Below are positions 7,127 through 15,486 of a stretch of DNA of 64,000 nt, piece after piece. This DNA is from Comamonas antarctica. GTDB lineage: Bacteria; Pseudomonadota; Gammaproteobacteria; Burkholderiales; Burkholderiaceae_C. The stretch lies in the NCBI RefSeq assembly GCF_013363755.1, contig NZ_CP054840.1, forward strand, positions 1,419,501 to 1,483,500. Direction: 5' to 3'. How positions within the stretch are numbered: position 1 is the stretch's first letter; each line of letters starts with the position of its first letter. The notes beneath the pieces were generated by a model that was given only the letters and a program-made list of their open reading frames with translations, had not been told where the DNA came from and made no database searches. The translations under genes were made by a program, and so were the position numbers.

Positions 7127-7462
7127 ATGAGAGAACTTAAATACGTGCAGATAGGGGAAAGGCTGCGCGAGGAACGACAGCGAGTGGGGATGTCGCAGGT
7201 CGATTTCGCAGAGTCCATTGCCGCTTCCCGCAACGGCTTGGTTCAGTGGGAGAGGGGAGAAACAACGCCCAACGCAGCCATGCTTGGCGTTATGGCCAGC
7301 ATGGGGGTAGATGTCCTCTACATTGCTACGGGTGCCCGGACTGGTGAGTCCGCCAGCACACTCGCACCAGCCGAACGTGAACTGCTACAGGCCTGGCGCC
7401 ATGGGTCCGACAAGGGGCGTGCTCTGTTGACTGCAGCGGTAAATGTTTTGATGCCCGAGTAA
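7127..7462 (+). CDS. XRE-family phage repressor (CI/C-like)
   Basis: 111-residue helix-turn-helix protein: GERLREERQRVGMSQVDFA, then AASRNGLVQWERGETTP, the recognition helix and following loop of the Cro/CI fold, then AMLGVMASMGVDVLYIATG. It is transcribed away from the early operon, the layout of C/cox in P2 and cI/apl in 186, so it most likely maintains lysogeny by silencing the leftward early promoter. There is no Ser-Lys autocleavage domain. SOS induction, if any, would therefore need an antirepressor, and a LexA-boxed small gene lies at the other end of the prophage. Confidence 0.8.
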   Translation: MRELKYVQIGERLREERQRVGMSQVDFAESIAASRNGLVQWERGETTPNAAMLGVMASMGVDVLYIATGARTGESASTLAPAERELLQAWRHGSDKGRALLTAAVNVLMPE

Positions 7463-7527
7463 GTCCGATCTGACTTACCTATTGATGGCCCGCAGAGGCC
7501 GAAGTCAGCAATGAGGGAGGAAGAAAG

Positions 7528-7707
7528 ATGAAGTCGAACGCACTGAAGAAGCTCGCGGCGCTGTTCATGGCATGCGCCGTGCCCATGGCGAGCCACGCTG
7601 CCAACACGCCATGCTCGGGCAAAAAGGGCGGCGTGTCGCACTGCTCGGCTGGTAAGTTCATCTGCAAGGATGGCACCACCAGCGCGAGCAAGAAGGTTTG
7701 CAACTAA
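7528..7707 (+). CDS. small secreted cysteine-rich protein
   Basis: 59 residues: a signal peptide (MKSNALKKLAALFMACAV, cleavage probably after SHA) and a mature region of about 35 residues with four cysteines in NTPCSGKKGGVSHC, KFICKDGT and KVCN. Ribosome site GGAGG at 7516-7520 (within GGGAGGAAGAAAG). I have the impression that similar short exported proteins occur in other mobile elements, but I cannot name the family. It lies just downstream of the repressor in the same direction, so it may be expressed in the lysogen, as a lysogenic-conversion gene would be. Function unknown. Confidence 0.7.
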   Translation: MKSNALKKLAALFMACAVPMASHAANTPCSGKKGGVSHCSAGKFICKDGTTSASKKVCN

Positions 7708-7789
7708 GCCTAAGCCTGAGGCCGTATGCGGCCGCTGTATGTGACAAGGCCCGCGCGTGGCGGGCCTAAGTGGATTGGCCGGCAGGACG

Positions 7790-8092
7790 TTATGCCGCAG
7801 CCTTGAATTTTCCCTTTTGAACTGCCTCCCGCAGCACATCGTTCAAGCGGGTTTGCCAGCCCTTGCCGCTGTGCTTGATGGCATCGAGGACATCGGCATC
7901 GACACGCGTCGTCATAGGCGCTTTGGGGCGCTCGACCGCCGGCCGTCCACGCCGGCGCAATGGCTGCATACGGGCAGCCAGTTCCGCCGTGATTTCCACT
8001 GTGTCGGGGTCTGCCGCAATACCGCGATTGATCGCTGCATCCTCGGCATCCGTAGGGGCGATCAGCCCCGATTTATTCAGACGCTTGTTCAT
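7790..8092 (-). CDS. brnA: BrnA-type antitoxin
   Basis: 100-residue partner of the BrnT toxin. The C-terminal part has the ribbon-helix-helix pattern APMTTRVDADVLDAIKHSG then GWQTRLNDVLREAV, typical of BrnA, which binds BrnT through its N-terminal half and represses the operon. Its start overlaps the toxin gene by 20 bases; toxin-first order is normal for brnTA. The two GTAC palindromes upstream of brnT are the likely operators. Confidence 0.88.
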   Translation of the reverse strand: MNKRLNKSGLIAPTDAEDAAINRGIAADPDTVEITAELAARMQPLRRRGRPAVERPKAPMTTRVDADVLDAIKHSGKGWQTRLNDVLREAVQKGKFKAAA

Positions 8093-8345
8093 AGTGCTTT
8101 AACTCCCGCTTGTTGGCCTTGCGCAGGCTGATGATTCGCATCGTGTCGCCGCGCTGCACAAACACCACCACGTACAGGCGCTGATCGATCACAGCGAAAC
8201 CGACTTCGCGCACTTCCTTGTAATCGGCGCGATCGTCCACGAAACAGAGCACGTCCTGCCATTCGATCATGCTTGCCAGCGAAAGCGACACGCCATGCTT
8301 TTGCTGGTTCGCGGCGTCCTTGATGGCATCGAATTCTGTCTTCAT
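8073..8345 (-). CDS. brnT: BrnT-type ribonuclease toxin
   Basis: 90-residue RelE/BrnT-fold toxin that cleaves RNA and blocks translation when free of antitoxin. Family landmarks are KHGVSLSLASMIEW near the N-terminus, DDRADYKEVREVGFAVID in the middle and the final strand RGDTMRIISLRKANKRE. I start it at the ATG at 8345; upstream in-frame codons lie in the operator region. It probably stabilises the prophage or protects against other phages. Confidence 0.88.
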   Translation of the reverse strand: MKTEFDAIKDAANQQKHGVSLSLASMIEWQDVLCFVDDRADYKEVREVGFAVIDQRLYVVVFVQRGDTMRIISLRKANKRELKHYEQASE

Positions 8346-8354
8346 ACTATTTAT

Positions 8355-8364
8355 TGTACGTACA
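8355..8364. promoter_or_regulatory. palindromic operator of brnTA, proximal copy
   Basis: TGTACGTACA, a perfect 10-base palindrome ten bases upstream of the brnT ATG. An identical palindrome lies 35 bases further upstream. Twin sites suit cooperative repression by BrnA or the BrnTA complex. Confidence 0.65.
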
Positions 8365-8389
8365 CATACAGCATCGTGCAATCTATTTT

Positions 8390-8399
8390 TGTACGTACA
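8390..8399. promoter_or_regulatory. palindromic operator of brnTA, distal copy
   Basis: Second TGTACGTACA, preceded like the first by a T-rich flank. Centre-to-centre spacing of 35 bases places the sites on roughly similar faces of the helix. Confidence 0.65.
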
Positions 8400-8443
8400 T
8401 AAACAGGCTGCCAGTTGGGCACGGCAACAATCAGGTCAGCCTG

Positions 8444-9595
8444 TCAATCCTCGCCCGCTTCGTCTCCACCATCCACCCCCTCGGCCTGCAGCGTTTCCAG
8501 CGTGATCTGGCTGGTATAGCCGCTGCTGCTCAGCGAATGCCGCACGGCCGTGATGATCCAAGCCGTCTTGTCGATCTGGGGTTTGTAGCCGCTGACCACC
8601 ACCGGCCGCTGTGGCATCAGGTCGGCGCGGCCGTAGGCGAGGGCGATGTCGAAAGAGTAGATTCCGCGCTGGATGCGCAGCCATTCGGCGCGTGCCGCGG
8701 CCAGGGCATCGGCCTGGCTTGCAAACGTCTGTCGCAGGGTCTTGGCGCGGCCGCTGATGCCGGCCACCACGCTGGACCGCGTGCCGCGCTTGACGTTGTT
8801 GTAGTACGCCTTGACGCCGCTGTAGGCATCCCGATCGGACCTGGCCCAGCGGTGCTGGTCGCCATCGCTGCGCACGATGCTTGCCGTGGGCAAATCCTTG
8901 CCGCTGGGCGTGCGCGTCTTGCGCGCCTGGCTGAAAAGCAGCGTACCGCCCTTGATATTGCACATACAGTCGAACTGCCGGCCTAGGCGGCGCAGGAACG
9001 ACGCATCGGATTCGTGCGCCTGGTCAGCGTGCGGGACCTTGCGCCCGGCGATTTCCTTGTCGATGCTGACCTTGAGCTTGTTCTGCGCGGCAATGCTGCG
9101 GACGATGGTCCCCAGAGTCGTCTTGTGCCAGCTGCGATCCTTGATCGTGCGCAGTTCATCGAGCAGGTTGGCCGCGCGTGCGCGCAGGGTGATGGTGTCC
9201 GGGCTGCCGCTGTATTCGACGGCCTGGATGCTGTAGCTGCCCTTGTCGACCAGGCCGAGGGGAAAGTCTCCCATCTCGGCCTGGGTAGCAGCTTGAAATG
9301 GCCCGGTCGAAGGGCTGACCGTCCAGCCGATAGCCACCGTGAGAGGGGCGCCGGTTTCTGGCAGTTCGACAGCGCAGTCGTGATCGCTGATGACGATTTC
9401 CACTTCGTCGGCCTCGCCGTCGCGGTTGTCCGTGATGGTCAGGCTGACCAGGCGCGGGTTGAGCCGCGCGGATATGTCCTGGCCTTTGACGGTGATCTGC
9501 CAAATGGGTCGCAGGTGGCTCAATGTGCGCCCGCGCCGGCGGCCGGTGGTGCTGGCCTTGGGCAGGGTCGCGTCGATGTCGGAAACGTCGCTCAT
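8444..9595 (-). CDS. D: tail protein D (P2 gpD, baseplate hub)
   Basis: 383 residues, the hub protein of the P2 tail, with the same fold as T4 gp27 and the VgrG N-terminus. Evidence is order (last gene of the E-T-U-D late operon), length (P2 gpD is 387) and segments such as SLTITDNRDGEADEVEI, HESDASFLRRLGRQFD and AYGRADLMPQRPVVVSGY that match the phage late control gene D family. The start at 9595 is 10 bases from the stop of U. Downstream comes the BrnTA unit instead of ogr/integrase as in P2. Confidence 0.93.
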   Translation of the reverse strand: MSDVSDIDATLPKASTTGRRRGRTLSHLRPIWQITVKGQDISARLNPRLVSLTITDNRDGEADEVEIVISDHDCAVELPETGAPLTVAIGWTVSPSTGPFQAATQAEMGDFPLGLVDKGSYSIQAVEYSGSPDTITLRARAANLLDELRTIKDRSWHKTTLGTIVRSIAAQNKLKVSIDKEIAGRKVPHADQAHESDASFLRRLGRQFDCMCNIKGGTLLFSQARKTRTPSGKDLPTASIVRSDGDQHRWARSDRDAYSGVKAYYNNVKRGTRSSVVAGISGRAKTLRQTFASQADALAAARAEWLRIQRGIYSFDIALAYGRADLMPQRPVVVSGYKPQIDKTAWIITAVRHSLSSSGYTSQITLETLQAEGVDGGDEAGED

Positions 9596-9605
9596 GGTGG
9601 CTCCA

Positions 9606-10076
9606 TCAGGTGATGCTGATTCCCTCGTAGCCCGCCAACTCCCCCATGGAGTTGTATTCGCTGGATTCATCGGAATCGTCGGAATCGGCTTCGCTGTCGT
9701 CTTCGTCCACGCGGCGCAGGTTCAGGCTGAATTCCACTTTGCGCGGCGTGCCGTCAACGAAAAACAGGGTTTTCGTTTCCTCCAGCTCGGTGATGACGAA
9801 AGCGCCGTAGACGGTGCCGCTTCCCTCGACCAGCGCCCAGGCATGGCCGGTGTTGGCCATGCGGCGCAGTTCGTCCAGGCTGGCAACATCGCCGGCGAAT
9901 TCCGGGACGATGCTGCCGCGCAGGCTGATGGTGTCCTCGCCCGCGCCCATGAACTGCGAAGCATCGCGCGCGCCGGCTCGGGCCTGGGTTGGGTGCTTCC
10001 AGGAAGTGCGCCGTTGCAGGTCCTGATAGGACGCGGTGTCGAGGCCGAAGACAAAAAGGCCGAGGCAAAGCTGCAT
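9606..10076 (-). CDS. U: tail protein U (P2 gpU)
   Basis: 156 residues; gpU caps or terminates the tail tube at the head-proximal end. It matches the family start LFVFGLDTASYQDLQRRT and the pattern HAWALVEGSGTVYGAFVITELEETKT, then PRKVEFSLNLRRV. A run of acidic and serine residues (DEDDSEADSDDSDESSE) near the C-terminus is longer than in P2. Two bases separate its ATG from the tape-measure stop. Confidence 0.92.
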   Translation of the reverse strand: MQLCLGLFVFGLDTASYQDLQRRTSWKHPTQARAGARDASQFMGAGEDTISLRGSIVPEFAGDVASLDELRRMANTGHAWALVEGSGTVYGAFVITELEETKTLFFVDGTPRKVEFSLNLRRVDEDDSEADSDDSDESSEYNSMGELAGYEGISIT

Positions 10077-10078
10077 GG

Positions 10079-13012
10079 TCAGTTGTTCCAGTCGTAGAAG
10101 GCAGATTGCGCGCGTGCCGCTTTGGTGCGTTCGCGGCGTTCGAGTTCGGCGGTCACCATGCGGGCAATGGCATGCTCATCCATGCCGGGTGCGGCGTGGA
10201 TCTGCAGCGTGATGGTGTCGCCCTGAATGATGGGAGCCGGGCGGGGCGACCAGTTTGCGGCCAGTGGGGGGCGCCTGTCGATGCGGATGGCCTCCGGTGG
10301 GGCAGGCTGCATTCCTTCCGCCTGGGGCGCTATGGTCGACACGGCGGGCAGGGCCGGGAAATAGGGCATTCCAGGCACCGCCGGGATGGCGAGCGCTGCA
10401 GCTGGCAGCGAAACCGCCGCCGCGGCTGCCATTGCCGCAGCTGACTTGCGCACCATATCGGAAGTGCTGCCAATGCCAAGGGCTGCGCCTTCGCCTACAT
10501 TGGCGCCCGCCGCCATAAATACGCGGCTTGGCGAGTGGATCCCCAGCTTTTCCTTGAACCATCCGATTGCGGAGTCGGCAGCGCCGCCAATGGCTTCGCG
10601 TACCGCGCCGAGTCGGCTGGTGATGCCGTTGGCCAGCCCTTGCAGGATGTTGGAGCCGAACTCGGTGAAGCGCGCGGGCAGCTCGAACCCCAGATAGGCC
10701 ATCGCCGCCGCAAATGCTTGGTGTAGCAGGGCAGCGGGGGACCAGTTGACGATAGCCGCACCGATGGAAAGAAGCGCCCCGGAAATCATCCCGCGCAGCC
10801 GTTGCCAGATGCCGGTGGCACCGGCCAGCAGTTGCGCCCAGGCGTTGGCGAGCGTGGCGGTGATGGACTGCCAGGCGCTGCCGATGGTCGATGCGATCGT
10901 CTGCCACATGCTGCTGAAAAACTGTGTTATCGGCTCCCAGTTCTTGTAGATGAAGTAGGCAGCGGTACCCATTGCGGCCGCCGCAATGATGAACCAGCCA
11001 AGCGGCGTGGTCAGCATGGCCAGCCCCAGGCGCATGAACACAATGGTCAGCCCTCGCAGGGCCGCAATAATGCCTGGCAGCTTGACGCCCAGCATCCCAA
11101 AAGCAAAACGGACCAGCATCACCTTGCCCACAAAAAGGGCCAAAGGAACAAGCAACAGGCCGAGTCCTGCCGTCAATGTCGCCAAGGCAGCCACGGTGCG
11201 AACAATGGCGGCGGTGATACCTGGATGTTCCTTGACCCAGGCACCTATGCTGCTGGTGATTTCGCCGATCCAGTTGATGATGCCCTTGGCGTCGCCCTGG
11301 ACCGTTTCACCAATGCTGGCCATCACGTTGGTGAAGCCGCCTTGCGCCGCTTCCATCACGTTGGACAGCGTGCCGAGCTGCGATTCGACGCGTTGCTGCA
11401 GGCTGGCCTGGGCGTCCATCTTGGCCGTGGTTTCCTTGTAGCCGTCGAATCCCTTCGCCATGAAATTGCGCAGCACCTGCATGTTCTGCGCATCCGTGCC
11501 GAACAGCTCGGATAGCACCGCGGTCTTCAGGATGTCGTTGTCGCCCAGCGCCTTGAGCTTGTCCAGCTGCTTGAACAAGTTCTCGATGCCGGCAAACTTC
11601 CCCTGCTTGTCGGCGAAGTTCAGCTTGATGCCTTTGCCGCTCAACATCGCATTGGTCTTTTGCAGTTTCTTGCCGTTCAATCCCGCAGCGAAAATCTTGT
11701 CGATGGCGTTACCTGCGCTGGCACCATCGGTCATGCCAGCTTGGTTCATCATCACCAGCAGCGGCGACAGATCCTTGTATGCGTCCACACCCTTTTTGCG
11801 CAGCAGGCTCATGGCGCCGGCCATCTTGGTGATGCCGGACAGCTGATAGTTCTGATCGGCGCCGAGGTAGGCGTTCTTTTGCAGCATGTCCATCAGGCCC
11901 AGCATCTCGCCCTCGGTGGCCTGCGTGGCATCCTGGATCTTGGCGGCAAAGGCAGCAGCCTCTACCACCGGCATCTCCAGCTGCACGCCCAGCAGCGCCG
12001 CCGCCTCGCCGGTGCCGCCCAGAATGGCCTGCGCGGAAATGCCTTCCTTGCGCAGCACCGTCATCATGTTCACGAAGTCGGCCGTGGTGCCGGGGAGGCG
12101 GTCGCCGAGGCGCTTGGCCAACGCATCGATCTGCGTGAATTCCGCGGACACGCCGCCGTCGGCCTGCATCATGCTGGCGCGCAGCTGGGTGGATGCGTTC
12201 TCTTGTTCAGCATAGGTGCCCAATGTCGCCTTCACGGGCCGCGCCATGGTGCGACCGGCAGCAACCATGCCCACGCCCGTTGCGACCATCATCCCGGTGT
12301 GCTTCATTGCCTTGCCGTGCTGTTCCTTCAGCGCGGCAACGCGATCCTGCTGCGCCTTGAGCGAGGCCAGGGCCTGCTTTTGCTTTTCCATCGCCGCGGT
12401 CGCGGTGTCCATCTGGGACTTCAGGCTGCGAGACTTGGCACCCAGGCGGTCGGTGCCCATGCCCGCGTCCTGCAACCGCCGCTCGTAGCCCTGCAGGCGC
12501 TCCTGCCCGCTGGCAATCTTTCCCGTCAGCTGGCCAATGTCTCGCTGGGTGTTCTTGATCTGCGTGCCGTACTTGCCAATGGATGCTTTGGAGCGTTCAT
12601 AGGCGCCCTGGCTGCTGAGTAGAGCGACACGGGCAATTTCCAGCTGGCGGGAGAATTCGGGCGTGACCGCGGCGCCCTCCTGCATGGCTTTGGTCAGGCG
12701 CGCGTGGGATTCCCGCGATGTCTTGAGGCTGGCCACGATCTGGCGGTGGCGTGCTTGCTGATCCTGCAGCCCGGCATTGTGGCCGCTCAACTTGCTCTGC
12801 AGTTCCTGCAGGTCGCGCTGCTGGCCGCGCAGTTGGATGCGCGTGGTGCGCAGGCCGTTGACGTCCTGCTGCACCTTGTCCAAGTCGCGCAACTGGTCGC
12901 GCGTGGACTTGAGCGCTTGTGCAGCTTCTTGGCTGCCGCCGCGGATTCGTTTGAGTGGTTCTAGGACTTTCTCGCGCAGATCGAGAACCAGCTGCATGCG
13001 CATATCAGCCAT
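10079..13012 (-). CDS. T: tail tape measure protein T
   Basis: 977 residues; sets tail length and is probably threaded into the host envelope during injection. The N-terminal 250 residues are a long coiled coil (LRDLDKVQQDVNGLRTTRIQ and similar). The TP901-type core follows (MVATGVGMVAAGRTMA, LGDRLPGTTADFVNMMTVLR). Strongly hydrophobic helices sit at about 600-690, including TLTAGLGLLLVPLALFVGKV. The C-terminal half has GSNILQGLANGITSRLGAV and HSPSRVFMAAGANVGEGAAL, typical of contractile-tail tape measures. Confidence 0.93.
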   Translation of the reverse strand: MADMRMQLVLDLREKVLEPLKRIRGGSQEAAQALKSTRDQLRDLDKVQQDVNGLRTTRIQLRGQQRDLQELQSKLSGHNAGLQDQQARHRQIVASLKTSRESHARLTKAMQEGAAVTPEFSRQLEIARVALLSSQGAYERSKASIGKYGTQIKNTQRDIGQLTGKIASGQERLQGYERRLQDAGMGTDRLGAKSRSLKSQMDTATAAMEKQKQALASLKAQQDRVAALKEQHGKAMKHTGMMVATGVGMVAAGRTMARPVKATLGTYAEQENASTQLRASMMQADGGVSAEFTQIDALAKRLGDRLPGTTADFVNMMTVLRKEGISAQAILGGTGEAAALLGVQLEMPVVEAAAFAAKIQDATQATEGEMLGLMDMLQKNAYLGADQNYQLSGITKMAGAMSLLRKKGVDAYKDLSPLLVMMNQAGMTDGASAGNAIDKIFAAGLNGKKLQKTNAMLSGKGIKLNFADKQGKFAGIENLFKQLDKLKALGDNDILKTAVLSELFGTDAQNMQVLRNFMAKGFDGYKETTAKMDAQASLQQRVESQLGTLSNVMEAAQGGFTNVMASIGETVQGDAKGIINWIGEITSSIGAWVKEHPGITAAIVRTVAALATLTAGLGLLLVPLALFVGKVMLVRFAFGMLGVKLPGIIAALRGLTIVFMRLGLAMLTTPLGWFIIAAAAMGTAAYFIYKNWEPITQFFSSMWQTIASTIGSAWQSITATLANAWAQLLAGATGIWQRLRGMISGALLSIGAAIVNWSPAALLHQAFAAAMAYLGFELPARFTEFGSNILQGLANGITSRLGAVREAIGGAADSAIGWFKEKLGIHSPSRVFMAAGANVGEGAALGIGSTSDMVRKSAAAMAAAAAVSLPAAALAIPAVPGMPYFPALPAVSTIAPQAEGMQPAPPEAIRIDRRPPLAANWSPRPAPIIQGDTITLQIHAAPGMDEHAIARMVTAELERRERTKAARAQSAFYDWNN

Positions 13013-13054
13013 GAGCGCCCCCGTTCATACGGTGAGCGCGCAGGGCGGCGCGCG

Positions 13055-13222
13055 TCAGCGGTCGGGCACGTCCAGCAGCCGCTGAATCTCGGCGGCTTTG
13101 GCCGCATTGCCCTTGGCGGTGGCCGCAGCCCACAAGCCCGACGCTGCCATCAGCGGCGCCAGGGCAAAGCCCAGCAGGACCAGGGCGGCCAGGATTGCGA
13201 GGACGACGATCAACAATGTCAT
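13055..13222 (-). CDS. small membrane protein between E' and T
   Basis: 55 residues: one transmembrane segment (LLIVVLAILAALVLLGFALA) followed by a soluble Ala/Lys tail ending EIQRLLDVPDR. Hydrophobicity and position between E' and T support a real gene, but no clear Shine-Dalgarno is seen and the frame is short. Function unknown. Confidence 0.5.
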   Translation of the reverse strand: MTLLIVVLAILAALVLLGFALAPLMAASGLWAAATAKGNAAKAAEIQRLLDVPDR

Positions 13223-13233
13223 GGGTCATGATG

Positions 13234-13353
13234 CTACACGCTTCGCGTCTGGGCGCGCACCCGGGCGCGTTCTCTCCATTCCATAAGCTCCTCGATGGCC
13301 ATGTCGTGCATGTCCACCGGGCGCCAGTGGAAGACCATGGCCAGGTCGGCCAT
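13234..13353 (-). CDS. E': GpE family, E' part of the E+E' frameshift product
   Basis: 39 residues from its own ATG (MADLAMVFHWRPVDMHDM, EELMEWRERARVR), matching the GpE family. In P2 this sequence is made only as the C-terminus of E+E' after a -1 frameshift. Here the same frame is open back to the slippery site at 13401-13407, giving a fusion of about 147 residues. The fusion acts as tail assembly chaperone for the tape measure. Confidence 0.85.
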   Translation of the reverse strand: MADLAMVFHWRPVDMHDMAIEELMEWRERARVRAQTRSV

Positions 13354-13361
13354 GGCGTCCT

Positions 13362-13676
13362 CTATGCAGTCTGGTATTCCTCGCGGATGCTCTTGCGCAC
13401 GAAAAAACTGGCCACCCGCACGCCCAGTTCGGTGAGGTCGGCAGGGTCGAGCGCGGCGACGTCCTGGGCTGTCAGCGTTGGCGTGGTGATGCGCGGCATC
13501 AGCAGCTGCAGCGCAACCACATCGAGGTTGAGCAATTCGGTCAGCTTGATACCGCGCAGTTCGCCCGAGCGTGGTTTGCGCAGGGTCACGGATTCAATGT
13601 TTTGCTCGCCACGCTTGAGGGGCTGGTCGAGCTTCACGGTGTTTTCGTCGTTGGCGGTGGTCTGGTTTTCGGTCAT
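13362..13676 (-). CDS. E: tail assembly protein E (P2 gpE)
   Basis: 104 residues. A tail assembly chaperone that coats the tape measure before the tube forms, in the family also called phage tail assembly protein/Mu gp41-like. Recognised by VTLRKPRSGELRGIKLTELL, the central LMPRITTPTLTAQDV and LDPADLTELGVRVASFF, which ends at the slippery site. The ratio of E to E+E' is set by frameshifting. Confidence 0.9.
   Translation of the reverse strand: MTENQTTANDENTVKLDQPLKRGEQNIESVTLRKPRSGELRGIKLTELLNLDVVALQLLMPRITTPTLTAQDVAALDPADLTELGVRVASFFVRKSIREEYQTA
13401..13407 (-). promoter_or_regulatory. programmed -1 frameshift site of E/E'
   Basis: Minus-strand heptamer TTTTTTC, read T TTT TTC in the E frame (codons Phe91-Phe92). 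Slipping back one base leads into CGT GCG CAA and stays open through E' to the stop at 13234. P2 uses TTTTTTG at the same place. Confidence 0.8.
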
Positions 13677-13753
13677 GTCGGTTCTCGGTGGCTGTGGTTT
13701 GAAGGTCGGGCCGTGCGGCCCGCCGTGGTGGGTTGGTGGCGAAACGTCCGGCC

Positions 13754-14263
13754 TTACAAGCCGATGGCGCGGCGGATGGCGCCCAGCTGGTCCACGCCGT
13801 TGACGCGGAACACCATGCCCGGCATATCGATTTCGATGATGTCGGCGCCGTTGACCACCAGCTTGTAGTAGCTGACGCTGGCCGTATGGGTGTGCTCTGT
13901 GTCATCGCCGGCCTTGGCATCGCCGGGGTCGAGTTCGCGCACTCGGCCGCTGACCAACACCTCAACAGACATCACCTCGTTTGTGCTGTCGTCTTGATAG
14001 GCTCCCGCAAAGCGCCATTGGTTGGCGTTGTGCGTCGTGCCACCGAAGGCGAGGTAGCCGTCCAGCAACAGGCCGCCAGCCTTGAAGGAGATCTCGAGCT
14101 TTTCCAGGCCGAGATCCACTTCGATGGGACCGTGCATGCCGCCGCCGCGCCATTCCTCGACTTTGCGCGTGAGCTTGGGCAGCGTGACGGAATCGATCTG
14201 TCCGCGCCAGCTGTTGCCGTCGCCGAACAGGTTGAAGTTCTTGAGCTTGGATGGCATTGCCAT
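13754..14263 (-). CDS. FII: major tail tube protein FII
   Basis: 169 residues forming the inner tube of the contractile tail. It matches P2 FII: MPSKLKNFNLFGDGNSWRG at the start, LPKLTRKVEEWRGGGMHGP, and the end VNGVDQLGAIRRAIGL. Length is close to P2 (172). It follows the sheath gene by 32 bases in the same operon. Confidence 0.95.
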   Translation of the reverse strand: MAMPSKLKNFNLFGDGNSWRGQIDSVTLPKLTRKVEEWRGGGMHGPIEVDLGLEKLEISFKAGGLLLDGYLAFGGTTHNANQWRFAGAYQDDSTNEVMSVEVLVSGRVRELDPGDAKAGDDTEHTHTASVSYYKLVVNGADIIEIDMPGMVFRVNGVDQLGAIRRAIGL

Positions 14264-14295
14264 GGGGTGGTGCTCCTATGTGGGTGGTTGGTGGC

Positions 14296-15486
14296 TTATG
14301 CCTGGATGGACAGGGCGAATTCGGCGAGGTATTCGTCCGTGATGGTCTGCTCGAAGATCAGGTTTTCCAGCGGAGGCACGGGCGTGTAGCGGTAGCCGAT
14401 GAGCAGGCGGCCGGCCGCCAGGTCTTCCTTGCTGTTGCGGTCGGGGTCGAAGTACGCTTCGGCGCCGATCAGGTAGCCGCCGGACACAAGGTCGCGAAAG
14501 CGGCTGTTGATGTAGCCCAGCATGTCGCGCACCAGGCTGGGGTGCATCGGCTTGTCGATGAAGGTGAAATGCGCTTCGGCGATGGTGTCGGCCAGCACCT
14601 GGGCGGTGCGGGTGTAGTTCTCGAAGGCGAATTTGCCGCCCTGTTCCTCACAGGTGCGCGAGCCCCAGAAGCGATAGCCGCTACGGCGGATGATTGTGGT
14701 GACTTCCTTGCTGTTCAGGTAGCCGGCATCGCTCGCGGGGTTCTGCAGGTCGAAAAACACATCCTTCGTCATGCCCTCGGGACCGTTCACGACGGCATTG
14801 GAAATCGACTTGTGCCAGCCGATCTGCTGGTCGAGCTTGGCGCGCAGGCCCAGGGCATAGCCGCCGGCCGGCATTTCGGCCGCTTCGCCGGCCTCGCCAT
14901 TCCACGCCAGGAAGTTGGGCCACATCACCATCAGCTCGCGCTGGCCGAATTCCTGGCGGTATGCGGCGGCTTCTTCCTTGGTCGCTGCGTACTGGTCATT
15001 TGCGCCGCGCGCGGCGATGTAGCCGAACGCGCGCAGCTGCTGGCAGATGCTGGCTATCTCGGTGGCCACGGCCTTGGTGTCCAGGCCGGGCACGCCGATG
15101 ATGCGCGGCTTGACGCCGAGCGCGCCTTCGGCCGCCAGCAGGGCCTGCAGGCCGGTGCGCTGGCCGGCGGCGGTGGTCGTGCCGATCACGTTGGTCGTGG
15201 TTGCCGCCGCGTCCACGCCTTGCTCCACGCGCACCACGACGGTGAGCGCGCGGCTTTGCTTGCCGATTGATGCGAGCGCGTCGGCCAGCGTTCCCACCGC
15301 ACCCACCTTGCCGACCGAGCCGGCCGGGTTGGTCAGGAGGACAGGCACGTTCAGGGGGAACGCGTCGGCATCGGCATCGGGCGCGGTGCCCACCAGGCCG
15401 ATGACGGCGGTGGACACCACGCGGATGGCCGCGCCGGCGCCCGTGGTTTCGATGACGCGTACGCCGTGGTGGTATTCGGTGCTCAT
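14296..15486 (-). CDS. FI: tail sheath protein FI
   Basis: 396 residues; polymerises as the contractile sheath around the FII tube. Family features: YHHGVRVIETTGAGAAIRVV at the N-terminus, VIGLVGTAPDADA, RIIGVPGLDTKAVATEIAS, NFLAWNGEAGEAAEMPAGG, SGYRFWGSRTCEEQ, and an end like P2 FI. P2 FI is 396 residues. The ATG overlaps the stop of the fibre-assembly gene (ATGA). Confidence 0.96.
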   Translation of the reverse strand: MSTEYHHGVRVIETTGAGAAIRVVSTAVIGLVGTAPDADADAFPLNVPVLLTNPAGSVGKVGAVGTLADALASIGKQSRALTVVVRVEQGVDAAATTTNVIGTTTAAGQRTGLQALLAAEGALGVKPRIIGVPGLDTKAVATEIASICQQLRAFGYIAARGANDQYAATKEEAAAYRQEFGQRELMVMWPNFLAWNGEAGEAAEMPAGGYALGLRAKLDQQIGWHKSISNAVVNGPEGMTKDVFFDLQNPASDAGYLNSKEVTTIIRRSGYRFWGSRTCEEQGGKFAFENYTRTAQVLADTIAEAHFTFIDKPMHPSLVRDMLGYINSRFRDLVSGGYLIGAEAYFDPDRNSKEDLAAGRLLIGYRYTPVPPLENLIFEQTITDEYLAEFALSIQA

